DNA of 64,000 bases, taken from positions 23,138-87,137 of the forward strand of contig JAFUCA010000008.1 of assembly GCA_017459895.1 (NCBI GenBank). The letters are read 5' to 3'. The notes below the pieces were generated by a model. The model saw nothing but the letters and a program-made list of their open reading frames with translations. It did not search any database and was not told the origin of the DNA. How positions within the stretch are numbered: position 1 is the stretch's first letter; each line of letters opens with the position of its first letter. This DNA comes from Bacillota bacterium. GTDB lineage: Bacteria; Bacillota; Clostridia; Peptostreptococcales; Anaerovoracaceae. The position numbers were made by a program, and so were the translations under genes. Below, piece by piece: positions 45,066-53,600 of this stretch.

Positions 45066-45608
45066 TTACCGGAAGCTGAGCAGGTCCTGGACGGACTTGC
45101 GCCGCGGGGCTTCGGGCGCGATGGCCGGATAGCCCAGAGCGATCATGCTGGCGACGATCTGGCCTTCCGGGATATCCAGGACTTCGGCAACGGAGGCCTC
45201 ATCGAAGATGCCCATGATGACAGTGCCGAGGCCCGCGTCGTGGGCGGCCAGGCAGAAGGTCTGGGCGCAGATGCCCGCGTCGAAGACTTCCCAGCGGTCT
45301 TCCTTGCTGGTGGTGAAGCTGCCGTCCCTTTCGTATCCGGATCTGCCGTGGACGATGGTGGTCACGATCAGCACCGGCGCGCCCTTGATGACGTTCGCGT
45401 TGCTGGTGAATCCCAGCACGCATTCATCGGCGATCCTGTCCTTGATGGCAGGATCGGTGATGGCGATGTAACGGGTGGTCTGAGTGTTCTTCCAGGTGGG
45501 GGCATAGGATGCGGTCTCCACCAGATCCTCGATCAGATCCTGACGGACCGGACGGTCCTCAAATTTGCGGATGCTTCTTCTTGTTTTGATACAGTCGATT
45601 GCGTTCAT
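45066..45608 (-). CDS. Nitroreductase-family flavoprotein
   Basis: 180 aa FMN-dependent oxidoreductase. The N-terminal signature KTRRSIRKFEDRPV and the internal blocks ASYAPTWKNTQT and FCLAAHDAGLGTVIMG are typical of the small nitroreductase group. The last five codons and stop (CAGCTTCCGGTAA) occur again 17 bp further on in the direction of transcription, outside the gene. The physiological substrate is unknown. Confidence 0.9.
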   Translation of the reverse strand: MNAIDCIKTRRSIRKFEDRPVRQDLIEDLVETASYAPTWKNTQTTRYIAITDPAIKDRIADECVLGFTSNANVIKGAPVLIVTTIVHGRSGYERDGSFTTSKEDRWEVFDAGICAQTFCLAAHDAGLGTVIMGIFDEASVAEVLDIPEGQIVASMIALGYPAIAPEAPRRKSVQDLLSFR

Positions 45609-45729
45609 AATTTCCCTCCGAAGGTTTCTATTGATGGAATCATTCTACCACGTTTGTCCAGCCTTTGCATCGGAAAAGCTGATGCAGCCGGCGGAATCAT
45701 GGAGATTGCTGTACGGCTGGTGGTTAAAG

Positions 45730-45759
45730 TTTACTAACTCCTTCGCGCGGTGATAGAAT
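45730..45759 (+). promoter_or_regulatory. hydG: hydG promoter
   Basis: TTTACT (45730-45735), an 18 bp spacer and TAGAAT (45754-45759) lie 48 bp upstream of hydG, followed by GAGAAAGGTGAGG as ribosome binding site. Confidence 0.6.
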
Positions 45760-45806
45760 GAAGCGGTAAAGAACCGTGCGGATACCGGAGAGAAAGGTGA
45801 GGGACG

Positions 45807-47246
45807 ATGCCAGTCTATAACAGCACTTCGAAGAAAGCGGAGGAGTTCATTAACGACGAACAGATCAGGGCCACACTGGCCTACGCCGAGGAGCACCGGG
45901 ACGATCTGGAGCTGATGGAGCGGATCCTGGAAAAGGGCCGGCAGTATCAGGGGCTGTCCTACAAGGAAGCGGCCACGCTGCTGGAGTGCGAGGATCCCGG
46001 GATCATTCAGAAGATCTTCGATCTGGGCAAGGAGATCAAGGAACATTTTTACGGCAACCGCATCGTCATGTTCGCACCGCTGTACCTTTCCAATTACTGC
46101 GTCAACGGCTGCACCTACTGCCCTTATCACATGAAAAACAAGCACATCCCGCGAAAGAAGCTGAGCCAGGAGGAGATCCGGGCGGAGGTCATCGCGCTGC
46201 AGGACATGGGGCACAAAAGGCTGGCCATCGAGGCGGGGGAGCACCCGGCAGAAAACCCCATCGAATACATTCTGGAGAGCATCGGGACCATCTACAGCAT
46301 CAAGCACAGGAACGGCGCTATCCGCCGGGTGAACGTGAACATCGCGGCCACCACGGTGGAGAATTACCGCCGGCTGCGGGACGCCGGGATCGGAACGTAT
46401 ATCCTGTTTCAGGAGACATATAACAAAGAAGCGTACGAGCAGCTGCATCCCACCGGCCCGAAGAGCGACTACGCGTGGCATACGGAGGCCATGGACCGGG
46501 CGATGGAAGCCGGTATCGATGATGTGGGCTGCGGCGTTCTGTACGGACTGAACAACTACAAATACGACTTTGTGGGAATGCTGATGCACGCCCACCATCT
46601 GGAGAAGACCTACGGATGCGGGCCCCACACCATCAGTGTTCCCCGGGTCCGGCCGGCGGATGACATTGACCCCGACGAATTCGATAACGGCGTGCCCGAT
46701 GATATCTTCAAACGCATCGTGGCGGTGCTGCGGATCGCGGTGCCCTATACCGGCATGATCATGTCCACCCGGGAAAGCGCGAAGACCCGGCGGGAGTGCC
46801 TGGAGATCGGGATCACTCAGATCAGCGGCGGCAGCCGGACCAGCGTCGGCGGCTACGTGGAGGAGCTGGACGAAGAAGGCAAGTTCGATTCCGAGGAAAC
46901 CGCCCAGTTCGATGTGGAGGACCGGCGCACTCTGGCCGAGGTGGTGGACTGGCTCATCGATCTCGGGTACGTCCCCAGCTTTTGCACGGCCTGCTACCGG
47001 GAAGGCCGCACCGGCGACCGGTTCATGAGCCTGCTCAAAGCCGGCCAGATCGCCAACATCTGCCAGCCCAACGCCCTGATGACCCTGAAGGAATTCCTCA
47101 TGGACTACGCTTCGGAGGAGACCCGCGCCAAGGGCGAGGCCCTGATCCGGCAGCGTCTGGAGATGATCCCCAGCGAGAAAGTCCGGGAGATCTGCCGCCG
47201 CCATCTGGACGAGATCGAAGCCGGCAACCGGGATTTCCGGTTCTAG
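45807..47246 (+). CDS. hydG: [FeFe]-hydrogenase maturase HydG (radical SAM tyrosine lyase)
   Basis: 479 aa. Cleaves tyrosine to make the CO and CN ligands of the H-cluster. The radical-SAM cluster motif CVNGCTYC (C98, C102, C105) is intact. The C-terminal auxiliary cluster motif CTAC followed 22 residues later by Cys (ANICQP) distinguishes HydG from ThiH. It is full length. hydF follows after 390 bp; hydE and the hydrogenase itself are not in the window. Confidence 0.95.
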   Translation: MPVYNSTSKKAEEFINDEQIRATLAYAEEHRDDLELMERILEKGRQYQGLSYKEAATLLECEDPGIIQKIFDLGKEIKEHFYGNRIVMFAPLYLSNYCVNGCTYCPYHMKNKHIPRKKLSQEEIRAEVIALQDMGHKRLAIEAGEHPAENPIEYILESIGTIYSIKHRNGAIRRVNVNIAATTVENYRRLRDAGIGTYILFQETYNKEAYEQLHPTGPKSDYAWHTEAMDRAMEAGIDDVGCGVLYGLNNYKYDFVGMLMHAHHLEKTYGCGPHTISVPRVRPADDIDPDEFDNGVPDDIFKRIVAVLRIAVPYTGMIMSTRESAKTRRECLEIGITQISGGSRTSVGGYVEELDEEGKFDSEETAQFDVEDRRTLAEVVDWLIDLGYVPSFCTACYREGRTGDRFMSLLKAGQIANICQPNALMTLKEFLMDYASEETRAKGEALIRQRLEMIPSEKVREICRRHLDEIEAGNRDFRF

Positions 47247-47264
47247 GGGCTTCGATGCGGCGCG

Positions 47265-47345
47265 AGGGCGGCGAAAGGCGCCGTGGCGCTTCACGGCGAG
47301 AGTCGGAGCTGACCCGGCGATTGACGGCGAGAGTCGAAGCTGATG
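47265..47345. repeat. 31 bp direct repeat after hydG
   Basis: ACGGCGAGAGTCGGAGCTGA (47293) and ACGGCGAGAGTCGAAGCTGA (47324) are two tandem copies with 31 bp period and near identity, with GGCG-rich flanks. It begins 46 bp after the hydG stop and is non-coding as far as can be seen. Confidence 0.75.
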
Positions 47346-47441
47346 CGGCGCGTGCCCTGCTTGCTGCAGTTTTTCCTTTGAGATTCGAGAAACTGCAAAA
47401 AAAGATGAAGAAGGCACGGCTTCAGCGGCACAAGACGGCTG

Positions 47442-47590
47442 AAATTGCAGATCCATAACACGGATCGGAATAATCTGCAACAGATCCAGGATATTGTTGC
47501 AGATCTGTAAAACGAAATAACAAATCTGCAATTTAGACCGGATCAGGTCCCCGGAACGGGACCAGAAGCAGGGGTTTGTTGCAGATTTTA
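47442..47590. repeat. Alternating inverted-repeat array TTGCAGAT/ATCTGCAA
   Basis: TTGCAGAT at 47445, 47497 and 47579 alternates with ATCTGCAA at 47473 and 47524. The two complete inverted pairs (47445/47473 and 47497/47524) have about 20 nt loops and start 52 bp apart, the same period as the array at 16440. It fills the gap before hydF. With the 31 bp repeat it accounts for most of the 390 bp hydG-hydF spacer. Confidence 0.82.
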
Positions 47591-47636
47591 AGATTTCAAT
47601 CAGGAATCAACAACATATCAGGAGCACAGATCCACA

Positions 47637-49100
47637 ATGACCCTGAACGACACTCCACGCGGAAACAGAATACACATCGGGATTTTCGGACAGCGCAACG
47701 CAGGCAAATCATCGCTGATCAACGCCCTCACCGGGCAAAGGCTGGCGATCGTATCCCAGACTCCCGGGACGACGGCGGATCCGGTCTTTAAGTCGATGGA
47801 ACTGCATCCCATTGGGCCGGTGGTCTTCATTGACACGGCGGGCTTTGATGATGACGGCGAGCTGGGCGCGCTGCGGACTGCGAAAACAGAAGAAACGGTC
47901 GCTCAGACGGATGTGGCGATCCTGGTGCTGGACGGAACGGAGCTGGCGGGCAGCGCCGCTCTGAAATACGCGGCCGCAGCAGTTCGCGCCAGTGATGCGA
48001 TGCCCGCGGATCCGCTCGCGCTGCAGCAGCAGTGGGCCCGGAAACTGCAGGAAGCGGAGATTCCGGTGATCACCGTCATCAATAAATGGGATCAGCTCAA
48101 TGAGGCGGGTAAATCCGCGGTGCATGCGATGGCCCGGAAGATCGCAGGCGGAGCGGCGGAAGGCAGCGACCCGATCCCGGTCAGCGCGAAAAACGGCGAA
48201 GGAATGGATATGCTTCGGGACGCAATCGCAGCCGCATCTCCGCAGGAGCGTCTGCAGGACCGGATGACCGAGGGCCTGATCGAGGAAGATGGACTGGCGC
48301 TTCTGGTCATGCCCCAGAACATCCAGGCGCCCAAAGGCCGGCTGATCCTGCCCCAGGTACAGACCATCCGGGAGCTGCTGGACCGCGGGTGCACCGTTGT
48401 GTCGACGACGCTGGGCGGACTCTCCCGTTCGCTGGAAACCCTTGGCCGCGCGCCGGATCTGATCATCACCGATTCCCAGTGTTTTAAGGAAGTTTACGGG
48501 AAAAAACCGGAGCAGAGCCGGCTGACCTCGTTCTCGATCCTGATGGCCGCCAGCAAGGGGGACATCGGCATCTTCGTAGACGGCGTATCGGCAATAGACG
48601 ATGCAAAGGCTGGGGAGCCAACGGCGGCAAAAACCTGGGAGCCAACGGTGGCAAAGACCGGATCGCCAGCAGCGGCGAATACCGGGGAGCCAACGGCGGC
48701 GAAAACCGGATCGCCAGTAGCCACGAATACCGGCGGTTACGGCGTGCCCTTCCGGGTCCTGATCGCGGAAGCCTGTACCCATGTTCCTCAGACCGAGGAC
48801 ATCGGAACGGTGAAGATCCCGCGGCTGTTGAAGCGGGAATTCGGTGAGCGGGTCGAGATCACAGGTGTCCGGGGCAAGGATTTCCCGGAGGAGGATGATC
48901 TGAAGAACTACGACCTGATCATCCACTGCGGCGCCTGCATGTTCAACCGACGCATGGTCATGGGAAGGATCGCCGCGGCGCAGCGGGCGGGCGTCCCCAT
49001 CACCAACTATGGAGTGTTCCTTGCGAAGATGAGCGGGATTTTGGATAAGGTCAGTCTGCCGGCTGGAAATAAGAGAAGAAAGGAAGACAGCAATGAATAA
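47637..49100 (+). CDS. hydF: [FeFe]-hydrogenase maturation GTPase HydF with repeat insert
   Basis: 487 aa scaffold and GTPase of H-cluster assembly. The N-terminal GTPase has the P-loop GQRNAGKSS (about 18-26), DTAGFDDDG and NKWD. The C-terminal cluster-binding domain has EACTHVPQTEDIG and HCGACMFNRRM. Between the dimerisation and cluster domains lies an insert of short repeats (about residues 322-365, GEPTAAKTGSPAAANTGEP). The insert begins with the DNA 11-mer GCAAAGGCTGG (48603) and is absent from typical HydF. The rest of the protein is intact. Confidence 0.93.
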   Translation: MTLNDTPRGNRIHIGIFGQRNAGKSSLINALTGQRLAIVSQTPGTTADPVFKSMELHPIGPVVFIDTAGFDDDGELGALRTAKTEETVAQTDVAILVLDGTELAGSAALKYAAAAVRASDAMPADPLALQQQWARKLQEAEIPVITVINKWDQLNEAGKSAVHAMARKIAGGAAEGSDPIPVSAKNGEGMDMLRDAIAAASPQERLQDRMTEGLIEEDGLALLVMPQNIQAPKGRLILPQVQTIRELLDRGCTVVSTTLGGLSRSLETLGRAPDLIITDSQCFKEVYGKKPEQSRLTSFSILMAASKGDIGIFVDGVSAIDDAKAGEPTAAKTWEPTVAKTGSPAAANTGEPTAAKTGSPVATNTGGYGVPFRVLIAEACTHVPQTEDIGTVKIPRLLKREFGERVEITGVRGKDFPEEDDLKNYDLIIHCGACMFNRRMVMGRIAAAQRAGVPITNYGVFLAKMSGILDKVSLPAGNKRRKEDSNE

Positions 49101-49566
49101 GCGAGAATATGTAATTGTTTCCAGAAAAGCCATCGAAGAAGGAGCCATCGGGTTTATGTACCGCACGAGAAGTCCTTTTGCGATGGATTCCGGGTGGCGG
49201 ATGATGTATGACCGGGGCGAGGACCGGCTTGATCTGGCCAATCCGGACAAGGTCTATACCATCGAGATCCGAAAGCTGATGAAATACTTCCCCGAGATCA
49301 CGGAATCGATCCTGAAGACGAAGAAGTACTGCGCTTATGAGAGGTCAGATGGCGAATACAAGCTGATTCCCCAGGACAAGGACCTCGACGCAGTGCCTTT
49401 CCCGATGACAACGAAGGAGAAGTATATCGTCCTTATCAACGGACATGGTTCAGCGGGTGCGCCGATCCTGACGGCAGATCCGGCGGACATGAGGGCAGGC
49501 AGGAAAATAGAAGAATGGGAAGCGCTGCTGCCGCTGGAGGTTTACGAGAGGGCCGGCGGAAGGTGA
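49093..49566 (+). CDS. DUF2185 (Imm33-like) domain protein
   Basis: 157 aa. The N-terminal half has the DUF2185 pattern: VIVSRKAIEEGAIGFMYRTR, MDSGWRMMYDRGEDR and DKVYTIEIRKLMKYFPEI. The function of the family is not established; related domains are listed as immunity proteins. It overlaps the end of hydF by 8 nt and may be co-translated with it, which is unexpected for an immunity gene. Confidence 0.75.
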   Translation: MNKREYVIVSRKAIEEGAIGFMYRTRSPFAMDSGWRMMYDRGEDRLDLANPDKVYTIEIRKLMKYFPEITESILKTKKYCAYERSDGEYKLIPQDKDLDAVPFPMTTKEKYIVLINGHGSAGAPILTADPADMRAGRKIEEWEALLPLEVYERAGGR

Positions 49567-50150
49567 CCTCAGTTACTTTTCGGACGGTCACCAGGCTCAG
49601 GCACGGCGACGCATCACTTGCCCACAGACTGTGCACCAGTTACTCACAAGATAATTTACACGTAGAAAGGACTTGACTTATTATCTGAAACCGGCGGTAC
49701 GAAGCAAAACTGAAATGTGGCTTTTTTGATGATGACGGAACGAAACGCCCGCATTTCTTTCGCCAGTTCGATCCATATGCTCTGTCTCGGTCCAATCGAA
49801 CTCATAAAATATAAATAATCGAGACAAATCCCATTCGCTGATGTTTGAAACCGAGGATTTGTCCCAAAAGTGCTCTAAGATATACGAGTTTTCGATCCGC
49901 ATGCATCAAAAGAGCCTATAATGTCATTGCTATTGGACGGAGTCGGGGAAGTCATCGGTTCTCACAGGTGATGTATGAACAGTAACTGACCTCAAAAGGC
50001 CCCTCAAAAAGGCCCGGACAAAAATGAAATTTCCTGTTGCGCCCGCCAGCCTTTGTATGATAATATATATGGGCTGCGACGGGCAGCAGTAAGATTTTGA
50101 TGCGCAGCGGCAGACGCCCTGAGCTTAAGCTTAAGAAAGAGGTGAATAGC
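49567..50150. other. 584 bp region without a convincing gene, ending in the rpmE promoter
   Basis: The only notable frame is a minus-strand 73-codon one (49681-49902, starting MRIENSYILEHFWDKSS). It has no ribosome binding site and no recognisable domain; it could be a gene remnant. Upstream of rpmE, TTGCGC (50037-50042), 16 bp and GATAAT (50059-50064) form a candidate promoter. A one-mismatch copy of the recurring 11-mer on the minus strand (50046-50056) lies inside that spacer. No structured RNA was recognised. Confidence 0.5.
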
Positions 50151-50348
50151 ATGAAACAAGGAATCCATCCTGAGTACAAGGAATGTAAAGTTACTTGCGC
50201 ATGCGGCAATACGTTCATGACGAAGTCCACAGAGGCTGAGATCAGAACCGATATCTGCTCCGCTTGCCATCCGTTCTTTACCGGTCAGCAGAAGTTCACG
50301 CAGCGCGGCGGACGTGTTGAGAAGTTCAAGAACAAGTACGGACTGTAA
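50151..50348 (+). CDS. rpmE: 50S ribosomal protein L31 (zinc-binding form)
   Basis: 65 aa. The sequence [20 protein letters not shown] and the [12 protein letters not shown] block are diagnostic. Cysteines at CKVTCACG and CSAC provide the zinc site of the C+ form of L31. AAGAGGTG lies upstream of the ATG. It is a single-gene transcript followed by a terminator. Confidence 0.97.
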   Translation: MKQGIHPEYKECKVTCACGNTFMTKSTEAEIRTDICSACHPFFTGQQKFTQRGGRVEKFKNKYGL

Positions 50349-50368
50349 ACCATACATTCAGGAAACAC

Positions 50369-50399
50369 AGACGTTCGGGAAACCGGGCGTCTTTTTCTT
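50369..50399 (+). terminator. Terminator of rpmE
   Basis: GACGTTCGG and CCGGGCGTC pair (9 bp with two G-T pairs) around GAAA, followed by TTTTTCTTTTCCTTTTT. It lies 20 bp after the rpmE stop. Confidence 0.85.
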
Positions 50400-50421
50400 T
50401 TCCTTTTTCTGGTTGTTCCCC

Positions 50422-50450
50422 TTCAAATCGGGCAGCAAACACTGTATAAT
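50422..50450 (+). promoter_or_regulatory. Promoter of the 50516 - flavoprotein operon
   Basis: TTCAAA (50422-50427), a 17 bp spacer and a perfect TATAAT (50445-50450) lie 66 bp before the 50516 gene. This is the only clear promoter upstream of the run of co-oriented genes from 50516 onward. Confidence 0.7.
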
Positions 50451-50515
50451 GTAGATAAGTATAGCCAAAACAGCAAGATGTGGCAGACACATTGATATAC
50501 AGGAGGATGCAGACA

Positions 50516-50914
50516 ATGGAACTGCAGGAGAAATACAAGGTCCGGTACAAAGGCCGCAAGGGCAGGAAGCGTCTGCAGGAGATCGAAGGTCAGATCGAGC
50601 AGATGCACCGGGAGACCGGGGGCGTTTACGATGAGTACGAAGAGATGCAAAGGCTGGAGAGCCTGCTGCCTGATCCCGAGGTCAGGCTTTACTTCCTGAA
50701 ATACGTCCGGGATCTGGACGCGATGTGGCACGGGACCCTGACCTACGGATTCCTGCGGCTTTGCGGCAAATGGGTTCGGCAGAAGCAGATCGGGGAGCTG
50801 AACCAGCCGGAGATCGATGCCATGCTGGAGAGCCTGCTGCCGTCAAAAGAATGGAAACTTCTGACCGAGGGACCGCAGTCGGAGCCGCCGGCGCAGCAGA
50901 CGGACAAAAAGTAA
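50516..50914 (+). CDS. Hypothetical protein, 132 aa
   Basis: A soluble, highly charged protein with a basic N terminus (KVRYKGRKGRKRLQEIEGQI) followed by probable long helices and a segment rich in aromatics (YFLKYVRDLDAMWHGTLTYGF). AGGAGG sits 9 nt before ATG 50516; ATG 50507 is too close to it. I recognise no domain. It precedes the double flavoprotein gene by 16 nt and is probably co-transcribed. The 11-mer GCAAAGGCTGG lies within it (50647-50657), read as MQRLE. Confidence 0.65.
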   Translation: MELQEKYKVRYKGRKGRKRLQEIEGQIEQMHRETGGVYDEYEEMQRLESLLPDPEVRLYFLKYVRDLDAMWHGTLTYGFLRLCGKWVRQKQIGELNQPEIDAMLESLLPSKEWKLLTEGPQSEPPAQQTDKK

Positions 50915-50930
50915 CGGGAGGCAGATCACA

Positions 50931-53600
50931 ATGGAATTCACATTGACACTGGATAAGAAGGTGCAGGCCCGGGTCGATACCGGAAGGTGCATCAACTGCC
51001 GGGAGTGCAGCAGGATCTGCCCCACCGGCGCCATGAAGGAATACCAGAAGGCCGTCTCCGGCGTATTCTCCGGGACCGGATGCAATGCCGTGTCAGACAC
51101 CTGCAGCGTGGGCTGTCCCATGGGGATCATCCCCCAGGCGGTGGCGGCGCTGGAGGCGGACGGAGAGATCGAGAAGGCCTACAGCCATATCATAGAACAG
51201 AATCCCCTGGCATGGATCTGCGCCGAGGTGTGCAGCTATCCGTGTCACGAATCCTGCAAGCTGCGCAACATCGGCAGGCAGCCCCTGGATATGCGGCTGC
51301 TGGAGAGGGATGCGGTGCGGCAGGCGCAGCCGCCCCGGTATCGTTTTAACAAGCCCGCCTTTGACCGGATCGCCATCATCGGCGGAGGCCCGGCAGGGAT
51401 CATGGCAGCCTTTGAACTGAGAAAAGCCGGATACCGGCCGGTGATCTTCGAGAAGCGGGACCGGCTGGGCGGCGCCATGAGCTGGGGAATCCCCGATTTT
51501 CGTCTGGACAAGGAACGGCTCCATCAGGAGATCGATCGTCTGACGGAGACCGGGATCGAGATCCGCTACAATCACGTGATCGGTGAAAACTATTCGATGC
51601 AGCAGATCCGGGAGGAAGGCTTCGCCGCGGTTCTGTTCGCCATGGGAAGAACCGAATCGGACCATCCGGACCGGAGTCTGGGCAGGGGTGTATATGATGC
51701 GGCAGACCTGCTGAAGGAAGCCAATGACGGCGGCTACAGCCGGCGGGAGCAGGATGGCGCGAGCCAGGGACTGGAGTCCATCGGTGAGAAGGTCATCGTC
51801 GTAGGGGGAGGCCGGATGGCGGCGGACATCGCCCAGATCCTGGCCGCCAGAGGCAAGAACGTCACCTGCATGATTCCCGAAAAAGACGGGAAGGATTTTT
51901 CCGAGGAGACGAAGGCCGTGTGCAGCGCGGCGGGGATTCAGCTGCGGCAGGTGACCGGCATCGGCCAGGTGATCCGGGACGCGGAGGGCGTCAAGGCCGT
52001 GGAGATCCTGGACGGCGCTCACGCCAACAACGTGTTCTGTGATGCCGTCGTGTTTGAATTCGATCAGAAATGCCGGGTGGAGCACATCATTAAGGCCGAG
52101 ACCCGTCCCGACGGGAGCATCCGGATCGACGCCGCGGGGAGAACAAATAAAAAAGGGATCTACGCCTGCGGTGAGGTGACGGGGGAGACCTCCTCGGTGG
52201 TGGAGGCGCTGGCCGCCGGACGTCTGGCAGCCCGTGCCATCGATGCGGATCTGCGCAGCGCCGGTGAGACGATCACCGCGCCGGCGTATGAAGAGGCACC
52301 CGCCGGGGAGACGATCTACCCGGAGAATGTTGCCTGGGAAGAGGAACGGGAAGCCATCGGACGGCCGGGGGAGGAAGCCCCCGCGGGAGACATTCTTCCG
52401 GTGCTGCGGCTTGCCGGAATAGCAGAGGATATGCCGCAGTTTTTCCGGGACGAGGGCCCGGAACAGACCGCAGGGAAAGGCCGGGTCGCTGTGATCGGCG
52501 GCGGCATCGCGGGAATCACCGCAGCCATCGCCCTTGCCAGGAAAGGCGTCCGGCCGACCATATATGAGAAAACCAGCCGCCTGGGAGGCAGCAGCCGATG
52601 GCTCGCGACAAACCGGCGGTTCGACCGGCAGAGGATGGATCAGGAGCTGCAGAAGGTAGAAGCCTCCGGAATCCGGGTGCTGTACAACACCACCGGCGGC
52701 GTCCGTCCGGACATCCTGGACATGTTAAAAGAATACGATGCGGTCCTGTTTGCGGTGGGGGAGAGTCAGGGATCCGTCCCTGAGATCCCGGGCGCGGATG
52801 CCCGCGGCGTCTATGATATCGTGCGTCTCATGCAGGAAATGAACAGCCACCGCCGGCCGGTGGAACTGGGCAGCCGGGTCGTCGTCGCGGGAAGCGATGA
52901 AACCTCCGTTGACGCGGCGCGGGCGCTGAAGCGGATCTGCCCGAATGTGACGCTGCTGTCCGACTGCGGACGGGGCAAGCTGCAGATCAAGACCAGCTGC
53001 GTCGATCTGCTGCTGGAGGAAGGAATCAACATCGTGACCGGCGTGACGGTTGCGCAGATCAATACGGAGCACGGCGCAGTTGCAGGAGTAAACTGCAGCG
53101 TGACGGAGAACGGGAGCAGCCTGGGAGTACCCTGCGATACGGTGGTATTCGGCGAGGGCAGGCAGCCGGATCTGACGACGATCTCTCTGAAGAACCTGTA
53201 TCTGGATCTGGACGAAAAGGGCTACATCAAGGTCAACAGCCGCCTGGCGGCCAGCATGCGGGGTGTCTTCGCCATCGGGGACTTCAACATGAGCTCCGTC
53301 GACGCAGGCAAAGCCGGAGCCGCCGCGGTGATGAATTTCCTGGAGCATACCGATCAGGCGGTCATCGTGGAGCATTTCCGGCCGGAGGAGATGGCGGTGG
53401 AGCACGAACGGATCCAGGGGAAGAACGTGGATCTGCGGCCGTCCCAGGATGCGGCGGCCCCGGCCTTGGAGGCGCGGCGGTGCATCAGCTGCGGCTACCA
53501 CCAGGCAGCGGAGAGCCGGTGCATCGGCTGCGGCATCTGTCAGAAGTATTGCCCGGTCGGCGCCATCTGGATGGACGGCGTTCAGCAGGAGGTGGAATAG
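50931..53600 (+). CDS. Ferredoxin - double GltD-like flavoprotein - ferredoxin fusion
   Basis: 889 aa oxidoreductase. The N terminus has a ferredoxin motif (CINCRECSRICPTGA) and a DPYD-type Fe-S domain (CAEVCSYPCHESCKL). A first FAD/NAD module follows (IIGGGPAGIMAAFELRKAGY, second dinucleotide site VVGGGRMAADIAQILAARGK). A second complete module then starts near residue 520 (VIGGGIAGITAAIALARKG and VVAGSDETSVDAARALK). The C terminus has a further ferredoxin motif (CIGCGICQKYCPVGAIW). The tandem duplication in one chain is unusual. It probably transfers electrons between NAD(P)H and a ferredoxin or an organic acceptor. Confidence 0.85.
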   Translation: MEFTLTLDKKVQARVDTGRCINCRECSRICPTGAMKEYQKAVSGVFSGTGCNAVSDTCSVGCPMGIIPQAVAALEADGEIEKAYSHIIEQNPLAWICAEVCSYPCHESCKLRNIGRQPLDMRLLERDAVRQAQPPRYRFNKPAFDRIAIIGGGPAGIMAAFELRKAGYRPVIFEKRDRLGGAMSWGIPDFRLDKERLHQEIDRLTETGIEIRYNHVIGENYSMQQIREEGFAAVLFAMGRTESDHPDRSLGRGVYDAADLLKEANDGGYSRREQDGASQGLESIGEKVIVVGGGRMAADIAQILAARGKNVTCMIPEKDGKDFSEETKAVCSAAGIQLRQVTGIGQVIRDAEGVKAVEILDGAHANNVFCDAVVFEFDQKCRVEHIIKAETRPDGSIRIDAAGRTNKKGIYACGEVTGETSSVVEALAAGRLAARAIDADLRSAGETITAPAYEEAPAGETIYPENVAWEEEREAIGRPGEEAPAGDILPVLRLAGIAEDMPQFFRDEGPEQTAGKGRVAVIGGGIAGITAAIALARKGVRPTIYEKTSRLGGSSRWLATNRRFDRQRMDQELQKVEASGIRVLYNTTGGVRPDILDMLKEYDAVLFAVGESQGSVPEIPGADARGVYDIVRLMQEMNSHRRPVELGSRVVVAGSDETSVDAARALKRICPNVTLLSDCGRGKLQIKTSCVDLLLEEGINIVTGVTVAQINTEHGAVAGVNCSVTENGSSLGVPCDTVVFGEGRQPDLTTISLKNLYLDLDEKGYIKVNSRLAASMRGVFAIGDFNMSSVDAGKAGAAAVMNFLEHTDQAVIVEHFRPEEMAVEHERIQGKNVDLRPSQDAAAPALEARRCISCGYHQAAESRCIGCGICQKYCPVGAIWMDGVQQEVE

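Noticed and set aside
45645-47531. A 628-codon minus-strand frame opposite hydG
   Set aside because: hydG on the plus strand has all diagnostic cysteines; the antisense frame has no domain and covers the repeat spacer.
49681-49902. A 73-codon minus-strand gene
   Set aside because: No ribosome binding site, no domain and no neighbour link; noted only as a possible remnant in the regional entry.
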